DNA from: Granulicella sapmiensis
Lineage (GTDB): Bacteria > Acidobacteriota > Terriglobia > Terriglobales > Acidobacteriaceae
Length of the DNA: 64,000 bases
Assembly: GCA_026225395.1 (NCBI GenBank)
Contig: JAMFSR010000024.1
Location: 1-64,000, forward strand
Reading direction: 5' to 3'
Positions 50,745-59,539 of this stretch are shown here, in pieces. The notes under the pieces were generated by a model. It was given only the letters and a program-made list of their open reading frames with translations, ran no database searches and had not been told where the DNA came from. Every line of letters begins with the position of its first letter. Position 1 is the stretch's first letter. The translations under genes were made by a program, and so were the position numbers.

Positions 50745-51749
50745 CTACTTGCAGTCCTGGAGCAGGTCGCCGGGCTTGGTTGGGTTGTTGTATGCGATGG
50801 CGGGGTAGGGGTCGTCTTCGGGAGTGGTGTAGGTGCCGGTGAGCATTTGCTGGCCGTAGTGGGTGATGAGATCGACGGCGATGCGATTGCTGAGACGCTG
50901 GGCAAGTAGGTGCGAGTTGGGTTCGCCGTCGGGGGCTTTGGGCGTGCCGCGGTCTGCGTTGGGGAAGCCGAGGATGGAGTTGGAGATGATGCTGACTTCG
51001 ATGAAGGGCACATGATAGAGCGTGGCGACGAGGTTGGAGTACCAGTCGCCGTCTTCGTCGATTTCATGGAAGACATCCATGGTTTGTTTGGTGTAGGCGA
51101 GGTTGTCAGACCAGATGGTGGAGGTTCCCTGTATGCCGTAGAAGAAGACCTGCGGATGGTGGGCGGGGTCGATCGGGCTGAGATATGCGGGTGTTTCGGT
51201 ATGGGCGGCTACGCGGGTGGCGGAGCAGGCGAGGAAGCTGAGGAGTTTGGGGTCGGCGTAGAGGGCGCCGTAGTGGCGCATGCCTTTCTGGATGCTGTTG
51301 AAGCTGCCGGGTTCGATGACTCCGGCGCGGTTGAGGAAGTAGTTGCCGTGGTCGACGTTTTTGGCGCCGAGTACGATGTCGCCGATGCTCATTTGATCGG
51401 GCGGAAGATGGCCGCCTGAGGTTCCGGCGTAGATGAAGGCCTTGATGTTGAAGTGCTGGAGCATGGCCTGTGCGCCGAGCGAACGGACGAGGGGCCCGTC
51501 AGTGGGAGCGATGTAATAGACGACAGGGACGCCGGAGACAGTGCCGGCGCGGAAGGTGAAGGGGCCGTCGGTTTCGTCGTGTGTGGGTTTGAAGGCTTCG
51601 AGGAGGATGGCGTAGTCTGGCGGACCTACGGGAATGAGGAGGCCGAGGCGCGGCGTTGGATCAGGAGCCTGCGCGGAGGCAGCAAACGGCAACAGGGCGG
51701 CAAGAGCGAGCGCGAAAACTTGCGCGATGGATTGCTTGCTGGGGATCAT
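50745..51749 (-). CDS. Secreted nucleoside phosphorylase/nucleosidase-like protein
   Basis: 334 residues with a signal peptide (QVFALALAALLPFAASAQAP). The mature part follows the PNP/UDP phosphorylase superfamily: RLGLLIPVGPPDYAILLEAF, FIYAGTSGGHLPPDQMSIGD with IVLGAKNVDHGNYF, and DEDGDWYSNLVATLYHVPFI with EVSIISNS, which aligns with the MTA/SAH nucleosidase end where the catalytic Asp/Glu and the Ser-Asp pair lie (here Ser-Asn). An exported member is unusual and points to scavenging of nucleosides outside the cytoplasm. The Ser-Asn change questions whether the catalytic Asp is kept. Confidence 0.78.
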   Translation of the reverse strand: MIPSKQSIAQVFALALAALLPFAASAQAPDPTPRLGLLIPVGPPDYAILLEAFKPTHDETDGPFTFRAGTVSGVPVVYYIAPTDGPLVRSLGAQAMLQHFNIKAFIYAGTSGGHLPPDQMSIGDIVLGAKNVDHGNYFLNRAGVIEPGSFNSIQKGMRHYGALYADPKLLSFLACSATRVAAHTETPAYLSPIDPAHHPQVFFYGIQGTSTIWSDNLAYTKQTMDVFHEIDEDGDWYSNLVATLYHVPFIEVSIISNSILGFPNADRGTPKAPDGEPNSHLLAQRLSNRIAVDLITHYGQQMLTGTYTTPEDDPYPAIAYNNPTKPGDLLQDCK

Positions 51750-51828
51750 GGGGTGAGGATATCAAAACGGGTCGCGGGAGCTCTGTGCGGGGGCTTCGAA
51801 CGGAGCATCACACTTGCGGGAGATGGCG

Positions 51829-53259
51829 ATGGCAAAGTCTGCGAAAACTGAGAAGGTTGATGACGCTGTTGTGCTGCAGGTGAATGGGCATGATGTGCGG
51901 ATGAGTAGTCCGGGGAAGCCTTACTTTACCAAGCAGGTGCAGCTTTCGAAGCTGGACATTGTGCAGTACTTTTTGAGCGTGGCGCCGGGAGCGCTGCGTG
52001 GCATTGTGGGACGGCCGATTGTGCTGAAACGGTTTGTGAATGGAGCGGAAGCGGAGCCGTTCTATCAGAAGCGTGCGCCGAGCGATTTGCCTGCGTGGAT
52101 GCGGACCGTGACGCTGAGCTTTCCGAGTGGAAGGACGGCGGAGGAAGTGGTAGTCGATGAAGCCGCAGGGTTGGCGTGGGTGGTGAACCTGGGGTGCATG
52201 GAGCTGCATCCGCACCCGGTGACGGCGGAGGATTTGGATCATCCGAATGAACTGCGGGTGGACCTTGATCCGGGGCCGGGTGTGGGGTGGGAGGATGTGC
52301 GCGCGGTGGCGATGGAGGCCAAGGCGGTGCTTGAAGAGCATGGGTTGACAGCGTGGGCGAAGACTTCGGGGTCGCGCGGGATGCATGTGAATGCGCGGAT
52401 TGCGCAGCAGTGGGACTTTACGGAGGTGCGACGGGCAGCGCTGGCGCTGGCGCGGGAGGTGGAGCGTCGGGTGCCAGCGCTGGCGAGCAGCAAGTGGTGG
52501 AAGGAAGAGCGGCATGGGGTGTTTCTGGACTACAACCAGAATGCTAAGGATCGGACGACGGCTTCGGCTTATTCGGTGAGGCCGTTGCCGGATGCTCGCG
52601 TGAGTGCGCCGCTGCAGTGGGATGAGGTGATGACGTGTGATCCCGGGGACTTTACGGTGCTGACGATGCCGAAGCGGTTTGCGGCGATCGGGGATCCTCA
52701 TGCGGAAATGGACGCGACTGTTGGATCGCTGGAGGGACTGCTGGAGTTGGCGGCTCGGGATGAGGCCAGCGGGTTGGGCGATGCGCCTTGGCCGCCGCAC
52801 TTTGCGAAGGCGGAGGGTGAGGGGAAGAGGGTTGCGCCTTCTAAAGCCAAAGGGACAGGGGCGAAAGCGTTTGGGGATCAGATGGGTGAGGGGTTTGGGG
52901 AGAAGCGGTTTCGGAAGAGGGCTGTTGCTAAGACTGAGGATGCGGACCAGGCTGAGGTGAAGCCAAAGCGGGCGGGGCGGGTGTCAAAGGATCCGCTTGT
53001 TGTGGTGGCGCAGTCGCGGGATAAAGCTGCGGCGGAGGCGGGGTTGGAGCGGTGGAAGGTGGCGCATCCGGAAGCTGCGGCGTTGCTGGCGGTGGATGAT
53101 GTGCTCGTGGACCGGATGCGGGGGAGTGCTTATGTCTGGTATCGGATTCGGGTGAATCTGCGGCATGTGCCGGAGGATGTGAGACCGGGGCACGGGGTGC
53201 CTGATCCGGATGATGATCCTACGCGGGAGTGGAAAGAGAGTGCGATCGAAAAGGAATAA
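51829..53259 (+). CDS. LigD-type DNA polymerase/primase (PolDom)
   Basis: 476 residues. The archaeo-eukaryotic primase-like PolDom of bacterial NHEJ spans ~15-310: KPYFTKQVQLSKLDIVQYFL, RFVNGAEAEPFYQKRAP, the metal motif ELRVDLDPGPGVGWEDV (DxD), TSGSRGMHVNARI, and DYNQNAKDRTTASAYSVRP. After a Lys/Ala-rich linker (~330-390) comes an extra ~70-residue C-terminal segment (AAAEAGLERWKVAHPEAAAL to WYRIRVNLRHVPEDVRPGHG) of unknown function. The ligase and nuclease domains of full LigD are absent; a separate ligase gene faces it. ATG 51829 has GGGAG six bases upstream. Confidence 0.92.
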   Translation: MAKSAKTEKVDDAVVLQVNGHDVRMSSPGKPYFTKQVQLSKLDIVQYFLSVAPGALRGIVGRPIVLKRFVNGAEAEPFYQKRAPSDLPAWMRTVTLSFPSGRTAEEVVVDEAAGLAWVVNLGCMELHPHPVTAEDLDHPNELRVDLDPGPGVGWEDVRAVAMEAKAVLEEHGLTAWAKTSGSRGMHVNARIAQQWDFTEVRRAALALAREVERRVPALASSKWWKEERHGVFLDYNQNAKDRTTASAYSVRPLPDARVSAPLQWDEVMTCDPGDFTVLTMPKRFAAIGDPHAEMDATVGSLEGLLELAARDEASGLGDAPWPPHFAKAEGEGKRVAPSKAKGTGAKAFGDQMGEGFGEKRFRKRAVAKTEDADQAEVKPKRAGRVSKDPLVVVAQSRDKAAAEAGLERWKVAHPEAAALLAVDDVLVDRMRGSAYVWYRIRVNLRHVPEDVRPGHGVPDPDDDPTREWKESAIEKE

Positions 53260-53260
53260 G

Positions 53261-53479
53261 CTACGAGGCGTTAATGCCTGCCCATACGAAAATCACGAAT
53301 ATCGCGATGGTTAGGGCAGGAACCACAAACCAGACTTTGTGTCCCCTCACGCCTGCAAGGGTTCCGAGGAGCGCTGCGAAGAATATGCAAAGGAACATGC
53401 CGAGTTCGAAGCGCGAGCAGGCGAAGGTTCCGACGAAGAAGACAACGCTTGCGATGCCGAGTTTCGTCCCTATATTCAT
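53261..53479 (-). CDS. Small membrane protein coupled to the DNA ligase gene
   Basis: 72 residues, three closely packed hydrophobic segments (IASVVFFVGTFACS; FLCIFFAALLGTLAG; FVVPALTIAIFVIFVWAG). Its ATG shares a base with the ligase stop (TAATG), so translation is probably coupled. No known family. Its stop lies one base from the polymerase stop on the other strand. Confidence 0.65.
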   Translation of the reverse strand: MNIGTKLGIASVVFFVGTFACSRFELGMFLCIFFAALLGTLAGVRGHKVWFVVPALTIAIFVIFVWAGINAS

Positions 53480-54552
53480 TAGCGATTCGTAGGAAAGATT
53501 TTGTTGAGCTCTTCGGGTGGAATGACTTCGAGCTGGGCGTAGGTGCAGTCGGCGGGGGATTTGTCGGTGCGCCAGCGGCGGAAGTGGGCGAGGTGGCGGA
53601 AGCGGTCGCCCTGCATGTGTTCGTAGGCGACTTCGACGACAAGCTCGGGGCGGAGGGCCTCCCAGCTTAGGTCTTTGCTGCCGGTCCAGCGGGATTTTGC
53701 GCCGGGCATGCGGGAGCCGGTGGTTTCGGCGGCCCAGCTTGCCCAAGGGTGATCGGCGAGGGATGTGACGCGGAAGGGTTCGAGGAAGGTGGCTAGCTCC
53801 TTTCGTTTGGCGGCGGTGAAGCTGGAACAGGTGCCGACATTCTGCAGTGTGCCGTGGGTGTCGTAGAGGCCTAGAAGCAATGAGCCGATGAGGGTGTTGG
53901 GGCCGTCCTTGTGCCAGCGGAAACCGGCGACGACGCAGTCGCAGTCGCGCTCATGTTTGATCTTGAGCATCGTTCGCTTATCGGGCGTGTAAGGGCCGGT
54001 GAGGGGCTTGGCCATGACGCCGTCGAGGCCGGCGCCTTCGAAGCGGGAGAACCAGTCTTCGGCGGTCTTGTGGTCTTCGGTGGCGGGGGTCAGGTGGAGC
54101 GGCGGCTTGGTGTGAGCGAGGATTTTTTCGAGGGCTGCGCGGCGAGTGGTGAAGGGCTCGTCTCGGAGGTCGTGGTCGCCTTCTGCGAGGAGATCGAAGA
54201 AGACGAAGGAGGCCGGGGTTTGTTCGCTGAGGAGCTTGATGCGGGAGGCGGCGGGGTGAACGCGGAGCTGGAGGGCGTCGAAATCGAGACCGGAAGGGGA
54301 GACGATGACGATTTCGCCGTCGAGCACGCAACGGGTGGGGAGCTGCGCGAGGAGTGGGGCGCGGAGTTCGGGGAAGTAGCGGTCGAGTGGTTTGCCGTCG
54401 CGGGACTGGAGGAGGAGCTCGTCGTGGTCGCGGAAAAGGATGCAGCGGAAGCCGTCCCATTTGGGTTCGAAGGAGAAGCCGGCGCCGGAGGGGATGGCGT
54501 CGACGCGCTTGGCGAGCATGGGGAGGATCGGGGATGCAAGTGGGAAAGCCAT
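53479..54552 (-). CDS. ATP-dependent DNA ligase (LigD-ligase/LigC type)
   Basis: 357 residues. Nucleotidyltransferase domain with the adenylated lysine in FEPKWDGFRCILF (KxDG), RDGKPLDRYFPEL, VLDGEIVIVSPSG, SFVFFDLLAEGDHDL, DGVMAKPLTGPY and the motif V lysines TMLKIKHERDCDCVVAGFRW, then an OB-fold (LIGSLLLGLYD; LRPELVVEVAYEHMQGDRFR). Resembles mycobacterial LigC and LigD ligase domains. Start ATG 54552 (MAFPLASPILPML). Together with the facing polymerase it supplies NHEJ-type repair parts; Ku is not in this window. Confidence 0.94.
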   Translation of the reverse strand: MAFPLASPILPMLAKRVDAIPSGAGFSFEPKWDGFRCILFRDHDELLLQSRDGKPLDRYFPELRAPLLAQLPTRCVLDGEIVIVSPSGLDFDALQLRVHPAASRIKLLSEQTPASFVFFDLLAEGDHDLRDEPFTTRRAALEKILAHTKPPLHLTPATEDHKTAEDWFSRFEGAGLDGVMAKPLTGPYTPDKRTMLKIKHERDCDCVVAGFRWHKDGPNTLIGSLLLGLYDTHGTLQNVGTCSSFTAAKRKELATFLEPFRVTSLADHPWASWAAETTGSRMPGAKSRWTGSKDLSWEALRPELVVEVAYEHMQGDRFRHLAHFRRWRTDKSPADCTYAQLEVIPPEELNKIFPTNR

Positions 54553-54632
54553 GATGGGTAGGATGTGTTTGTGCCGCAATGAGAATACCCCATCCATCCG
54601 CGAAATGCTGCGTAATGGGTGGGACCCTGTCT

Positions 54633-55154
54633 TTAAGCGGACCTATCAGTAAGGAGAACCGGAACTGTTCCGGCCTGCGGGCGGACGAGCCAATAGAGTG
54701 CGGCGATGTGCGTGATCATCAGCATGGGCACATAGAGGATTGGAATCACGTAGGCTGCGCCCAACTGCCCAGCCAGTGGTGGAAGACCTAACCTGATGGC
54801 GTGAACGTAGTCGAGGAAAATATCGGCCGCTCCCACAACGTTGAAGGCGATCACGAAGAACCAAAACAGCGAACGTATCCTTACCGAGAAAAGGGCAAGC
54901 AAGGCCAGGACTCCGGCTGCGAAGTCACCATAGGCAGCGAATGTAGCAAACGCAACGGGCAGATTCGCGCCGACCACGCCGGGAAGAATGAAGACGAGGC
55001 CGAAGAAGCGGAAGCTGTGGAAGGTGGCGATGAGGCGGTGTGCTTCCATCCGCTTCATTGCGCAGAGCCGGGGAAGAAGATACACGCTGAACACAAGCCA
55101 ACACGCGACGTAGCCTAAAACGAGATGGATGAGGAAGATGATTTGCGGCAACAT
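54633..55154 (-). CDS. Membrane protein divergent from TetR regulator
   Basis: 173 residues with four to five hydrophobic helices (IIFLIHLVLGYVACWLVFSV; FFGLVFILPGVVGANLPVAF; GVLALLALFSV; LFWFFVIAFNVVGAADIFLD; AYVIPILYVPMLMITHIAAL). No catalytic motif seen. GGAGG precedes ATG 55154. A 26-bp palindrome just upstream, shared with the divergent tetR gene, implies control by that repressor. Confidence 0.72.
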   Translation of the reverse strand: MLPQIIFLIHLVLGYVACWLVFSVYLLPRLCAMKRMEAHRLIATFHSFRFFGLVFILPGVVGANLPVAFATFAAYGDFAAGVLALLALFSVRIRSLFWFFVIAFNVVGAADIFLDYVHAIRLGLPPLAGQLGAAYVIPILYVPMLMITHIAALYWLVRPQAGTVPVLLTDRSA

Positions 55155-55170
55155 TTTGGCCTCCTATCCG

Positions 55171-55196
55171 CATAGGATTATATAGATAATCCTATG
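55171..55196. promoter_or_regulatory. TetR operator: perfect 26-bp palindrome
   Basis: CATAGGATTAT (55171-55181) and ATAATCCTATG (55186-55196) are exact reverse complements around ATAG. It lies 17 bases before the membrane-protein start and 72 before tetR. A half-site ATCCTATAAT recurs near 55254-55263, just before the tetR start. Confidence 0.82.
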
Positions 55197-55268
55197 GATG
55201 CAGAATATCTTCTAAGCCACCCGAAGGAGCGGCATCGTGGGATGATGGGAGGCATCCTATAATCAGCC

Positions 55269-55844
55269 ATGCGTTACAAGCCGGAACACAAAGCCGAAGT
55301 CCGCGAGAAGATCGTGAAAGATGCGTCGCGGCGTATCCGCACCGAAGGTATGACCGGGGCCGCGGTTTCAGCCATGATGCAGGACTCAGGCCTGACCCAC
55401 GGAGGGTTTTATAAACATTTCGGAAGTAAGGACGAGTTGCTGATGGAGTCGCTGAGCGAGGCATTTGATGAAATGGCCGGGCGTCTTGTTGAGGCCGGTG
55501 AGAGGTCTAAACCGGATGCGGCGTGGAAGGCGATCGTGAAGACGTACCTGAGCCTCGAGACCTGCGACCACGTGGGGTATGGATGTCCCTTGACGGCGCT
55601 TGCGCCCGAGCTGACGAGGGTCGATAAGGCGATGAAACCGCGGGTCTTTGAAGAGTTGAAGAAGTACAGGCAGCGGATGCTTCCGTTTATGCCTGGCCGT
55701 CGAACTGCCGACAAGGAACGGGCCTTTTTTCCTATCTTTTCGACGATGGTTGGTGCGGTGGAAATCGCGCGGATGTTGCCAGAGCCCGCGATGCGAGAGA
55801 AGGTGCTGGGGAGCGCAAGAGAACTCCTCTTCCAAAGCTACTGA
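55269..55844 (+). CDS. TetR/AcrR-family repressor
   Basis: 191 residues. N-terminal HTH domain: VREKIVKDASRRIRTEGMTG, VSAMMQDSGLTHGGFYKHFG, SKDELLMESLSEAF. The C-terminal ligand domain (GYGCPLTALAPELTR; VGAVEIARMLPEPAMREKVL) is of the type found in YxaF/LmrA-like repressors. Divergent from the membrane protein gene with a shared palindrome, so it probably represses both. Confidence 0.94.
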   Translation: MRYKPEHKAEVREKIVKDASRRIRTEGMTGAAVSAMMQDSGLTHGGFYKHFGSKDELLMESLSEAFDEMAGRLVEAGERSKPDAAWKAIVKTYLSLETCDHVGYGCPLTALAPELTRVDKAMKPRVFEELKKYRQRMLPFMPGRRTADKERAFFPIFSTMVGAVEIARMLPEPAMREKVLGSARELLFQSY

Positions 55845-55972
55845 GCCGGTGGTGGGAGTTCGCGTGGCTGGTTGAGGGAACAGGTGGGTCTTTTGGGGTG
55901 ATGATGCTCCTGCTTTGACAGGGAAGATGGCGCGACCCTATTGTGGATGCCTGTCTGACAGGAGTGCTTCGA

Positions 55973-58363
55973 ATGCTGCGTGGTTTGGTTGCGGTGGGAT
56001 TGGTGTGGATGGCGATGGGTGCGAGCGCCCAGGACACGCTGGCGGGTATGGGGAAGATCAACGGCTATACGGGCGAGGTCTTCGATACGCGTGGGGAGCA
56101 TTACGACCTTTTGGTGGATGGCAGTTTGAAGGCGGATGACCCTGGGGCGAAGAAGTTTCGCACGGTGGAAGCGGCTTATGCGGCTGCGCCTGCCGGGACG
56201 CCGGACAAGCCGACCGTGATCGGGATTATGCCGGATGTGTATCTGCTGCCGGGCAAAGGGACGCAGACGGGGCTTTCGATTACGAAGAACGACATTACGC
56301 TGCTGGGGTTGACCGACGACCGGCGGAAGGTGGTGCTGGCGGACAATCGTGGCAACCAGGAGGGAGCGGGCGTTAAGGGCGCTTCGAATAATGGGTTCAC
56401 GATGATGGTGGAGGCGGATGGGTTTTCGGCGATCAACCTTTCGGTCGTGAACTACTGCAACATGGATTATGACTATCCGGGAGATGCGAGCAAGAGCCTG
56501 AAGAAGCGATCGGATGTAATTACGCAGGCGGTTGCGGCGCAGTTTATCGGAGACCGGCTGTATGTGTCGCATGTGGCGTTTTTGAGCAGGCTGGATACGA
56601 TGTTTGTCCGGTCGAAGCGCTCGTACTTTACGAATGCTTATGTAGAGGGCACGGATGATTTCATCGGCGGTGGGGACGATGGGATTTGGAAGGACTCTGA
56701 GGTTTGGTACGCGGCGGGGAATGGTGTTTCGTTCTCGACTGGGATTGTATTTATCAACACGGTGTTCAAAGCGACGAAGGGGCTGGAGTTTTACAAGATC
56801 GATCGCTTGCCGATCGCGCTGATCGATTCGACTCTGCCTGCGCCGAGGCCGGATGCGCCTCTGGCGTGGCTTGCGTGGAAGGGTCAGGAGCGGACCAACT
56901 ACTACTCGATGACGTACCGGTCGAAGGATACGAATGGGAAGCCGGTCAGCGTGATCGACAGCATTGTGGGTGCACCGCGAAGGACGATGGGGCGTGAGTT
57001 GAGTGCGGAGGAGGTGCGGGCGTTCAATCCGTGGAATTTGTTGCACTCGTCGCCAGATGGGAAGGTGGATGGATGGGACCCGGCGCATGTGCGTGCGAAG
57101 TATGAAGGCGAAAAGAGCCAGGTGTTTCGGATGGCGCTGACGAATGCGAACTCGTCGATACGCACGGGCGATAAGGGAGTGGTGATTGGCGCGAGTGTGC
57201 TGCCGGTGGATGCGAAGGACAAGACGATTCGGTGGAGCGCGGAATCGAAGCTGGTAACGCTGAGCGCTACGGAAGGCAGCAGTGTGACGGTGACAGGCGC
57301 GAACACAACGAATCGTGCGGAGTATGTACCGGTGAAGGCTATGGCGGCGAATGGGTTTTATGCGGCGGCGTGGGTGTATGTAGAGCCGAAGTATGTCGAT
57401 CCACCGAAGTTTACGGAGAAGCCCGTTTTAGAGGCTCCGGCGCAGGGCAAGGTGAGCGTGAAGTATGCGCTGGCGCTGGATGGGCGTGAGGATCAATCGT
57501 TAGTGAGCTGGTATCTGTGTGCGGATGCGACGTGTGCGATTGAGCGCAAGGTTGCGATGAGCCGCGGCAATGTGCCGTTGAAGAGCAATGAGCTGGGTGA
57601 AGGTGCTGTTGGCAAGTTTGTGAAGGTGACGGTCGCGCCGAAGCACAACATCAGTGAAGCGGGTGAAGGTGTTTCGACTGTGGCTGCGCGTGCAATTGCG
57701 GCGAAGGATGTTGTGACGACGACGGTGTCTCCGAAGTTCAGGAACTTTGTTGCGGCTGAGAGCACTGGCTTCGAGAATGGTTTTTGGACGGTGGAGGGGA
57801 CGTGGACGGTCGAAGCGGGTGAGAGCTTTGTTGATGGATATGGTTTGCGCGTGGGGCTTGCGGGGGCTTCATTGTTCTATGTGAACGACGGCCCTGTGGG
57901 CGATATGACGCTGAAGGTGGTGATGGATCCGGAGAAGGTGCAGGGGCAGGGCTTTGGTGTGCCCGGCTCGCCGGGGGATGAGGAGAAGAATCAGCGGGCG
58001 GATATTTTTATCAAGTACGATCCGCGGACGAAGAACGGCTATTCGCTGCGGTTCTGGCGGACGAATCTATCGGCGGAGAAGTGCATGTTCCAGCTTTACA
58101 AGATTGTGAATGGGAAGGGATCGCCGGTGAGCGATGCGCAACAGTTGACGGGTGTGTTCAAGCCGCAGACGACGATTACGCTTTCGATCCTCGGGAACAA
58201 GTTCACGGTGAAGGGATCGAACACGGTGGATCACGAGACTTTGTCGCTGGAAGGAACGGTCGAGCCGAATTCGTTTGGGGGCGCGGGGGCGTTCTGGTCG
58301 GGGACGACGCCGAGGGGGAATAGCGTGGTGTTCAGCGAGTTTCGGATGACCTATCCGCGATGA
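55973..58363 (+). CDS. Secreted pectinesterase-like beta-helix protein with C-terminal jelly-roll domain
   Basis: 796 residues. Signal peptide LVAVGLVWMAMGASAQ. The beta-helix core (~45-380) resembles carbohydrate esterase family 8: FRTVEAAYAAAPAGTPDKPT, LSITKNDITLLGLTDDRRKV, AVAAQFIGDRLYVSHVAFLS, and AYVEGTDDFIGGGDDGIW, where DDFIGGG takes the place of the catalytic D-F-I-F-G motif of pectin methylesterases. Ig-like or linker domains follow, and a C-terminal ~200-residue jelly-roll (FENGFWTVEGTWTVEAGESF; GYSLRFWRT; SVVFSEFRMTY) like LamG/family-16 carbohydrate-binding folds. Acts on plant pectin or related polymers, by inference. ATG 55973 has AGGAG upstream. Confidence 0.85.
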   Translation: MLRGLVAVGLVWMAMGASAQDTLAGMGKINGYTGEVFDTRGEHYDLLVDGSLKADDPGAKKFRTVEAAYAAAPAGTPDKPTVIGIMPDVYLLPGKGTQTGLSITKNDITLLGLTDDRRKVVLADNRGNQEGAGVKGASNNGFTMMVEADGFSAINLSVVNYCNMDYDYPGDASKSLKKRSDVITQAVAAQFIGDRLYVSHVAFLSRLDTMFVRSKRSYFTNAYVEGTDDFIGGGDDGIWKDSEVWYAAGNGVSFSTGIVFINTVFKATKGLEFYKIDRLPIALIDSTLPAPRPDAPLAWLAWKGQERTNYYSMTYRSKDTNGKPVSVIDSIVGAPRRTMGRELSAEEVRAFNPWNLLHSSPDGKVDGWDPAHVRAKYEGEKSQVFRMALTNANSSIRTGDKGVVIGASVLPVDAKDKTIRWSAESKLVTLSATEGSSVTVTGANTTNRAEYVPVKAMAANGFYAAAWVYVEPKYVDPPKFTEKPVLEAPAQGKVSVKYALALDGREDQSLVSWYLCADATCAIERKVAMSRGNVPLKSNELGEGAVGKFVKVTVAPKHNISEAGEGVSTVAARAIAAKDVVTTTVSPKFRNFVAAESTGFENGFWTVEGTWTVEAGESFVDGYGLRVGLAGASLFYVNDGPVGDMTLKVVMDPEKVQGQGFGVPGSPGDEEKNQRADIFIKYDPRTKNGYSLRFWRTNLSAEKCMFQLYKIVNGKGSPVSDAQQLTGVFKPQTTITLSILGNKFTVKGSNTVDHETLSLEGTVEPNSFGGAGAFWSGTTPRGNSVVFSEFRMTYPR

Positions 58364-58379
58364 AGGCTGGTAACGCGGA

Positions 58380-58658
58380 TTAGAGCTCCGGATTGGTGAG
58401 GAGGGCGGCGAACTCTGCGTGGCCCTTTTGTGTGGCGATGGTGAGAGCAGTTTCGCCTTTGAGGTTCATGGCGGCGAGGTCGGCGCCTTTTTCGATGAGG
58501 AGCTGGCCGAGGGGGACGTTGCCTTCTACGGCGGCGAGCATCAGGAGCGACCAGCCTTTGTGGTTGGCGGCGTTGGCGGGAAGGCCGGTGTCGAGTGCCG
58601 CGCGGAGGCCGGGTTCGTCGCCACGTTTGATCAGGTTTTGTGCGCCTCTATAGTTCAA
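58380..58658 (-). CDS. Small ankyrin-repeat protein
   Basis: 92 residues from TTG 58658 (GGAG five bases upstream). Two to three ankyrin repeats: GLPANAANHKGWSLLMLAAV, EGNVPLGQLLIEKGADLAAM and NLKGETALTIATQKGHAEFA. A binding module with no enzymatic part. Convergent with the pectinesterase-like gene. Confidence 0.82.
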   Translation of the reverse strand: MNYRGAQNLIKRGDEPGLRAALDTGLPANAANHKGWSLLMLAAVEGNVPLGQLLIEKGADLAAMNLKGETALTIATQKGHAEFAALLTNPEL

Positions 58659-58864
58659 TTTGGCTCCGCGAGTTCAATGTGTTGCTCCGAGGCGGTGTGC
58701 CGCTGGTGTTTATCTTACGCGAGCGCGGTGTATGCCATGGGATTGTAGAGGGACGAGGGTTTGAGGAGCGAGGTGTGAGGGGCTATGGATGACAATGCGT
58801 TCATGTGCGTGGTTGTTGCGTTTTGACGCGGATGAGGAGGGTTGGAATGAACTAGGATTGCGTC

Positions 58865-59539
58865 ATGCAATTGCTGTTGGTTGAGGACGAGATCGAGATA
58901 CAGAGCTTCCTGAAGCGGTCGCTCGCTGAAGCGGGGTACCAGGTGGATGCGGCGGCGGATGCGCGGACAGCGGAACGGTTGGCGACGGAAGGCAAGTACG
59001 ACGTGCTGATCGTCGACCTGGGGTTGCCGGACCTGGATGGGTTTGCACTGATTCTGCGGCTGCGGCAACTGGGTGTAACGGCGCCGGTGTTGATTCTTTC
59101 GGCGAGGCGGTCGGTGGATGATCGTGTGCGGGGGTTGGAGCAGGGTGGCGACGATTATCTGACGAAGCCGTTTGCGCTGGCGGAGTTGCTGGCACGCCTA
59201 CGCAACCTGATGAAGCGGAATGTGCCGAGCAGCGAGGTGACGCGGCTGCGGGTGATGGACCTGGAGCTGGACCTGTTGCGGAGGGAAGCTTCGCGGAGTG
59301 GCGAGGTGCTACATTTGACGCCGCAGGAGTTCACACTGCTGGAGTATCTGTGCCGGAATCCGGGACGGGTGGTGACGCGGTCGATGATCCTGGATAAGGT
59401 TTGGGGCATGCGCATACAGCCGGACACGAATGTGGTGGATGTACACATCTATCGATTGCGTGGGAAGGTGGATACGAGCGGAAGGCCGCCGCTGATCCGG
59501 ACGCTGAGGGGAGTGGGCTATGTCCTCAAAGATCGCTAA
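58865..59539 (+). CDS. OmpR/PhoB-family response regulator
   Basis: 224 residues. Receiver domain with acidic pocket (LLLVEDE), phospho-acceptor Asp51 in VLIVDLGLPDLDG, Ser/Thr in ILSARRSVDDR and Lys in DDYLTKPFAL; C-terminal winged helix with LHLTPQEFTLLEYLCRNPGR and NVVDVHIYRLRGKVD, RTLRGVGYVLK. Of the CusR/QseB type. Overlaps the sensor kinase gene by 20 bases. Confidence 0.96.
   Translation: MQLLLVEDEIEIQSFLKRSLAEAGYQVDAAADARTAERLATEGKYDVLIVDLGLPDLDGFALILRLRQLGVTAPVLILSARRSVDDRVRGLEQGGDDYLTKPFALAELLARLRNLMKRNVPSSEVTRLRVMDLELDLLRREASRSGEVLHLTPQEFTLLEYLCRNPGRVVTRSMILDKVWGMRIQPDTNVVDVHIYRLRGKVDTSGRPPLIRTLRGVGYVLKDR

Noticed and set aside
53480..53746. N-terminal extension of the small membrane protein into the ligase gene (to 53746)
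   Set aside because: Arg/Pro-rich antiframe sequence within the ligase; ATG 53479 in the TAATG overlap is the sensible start.
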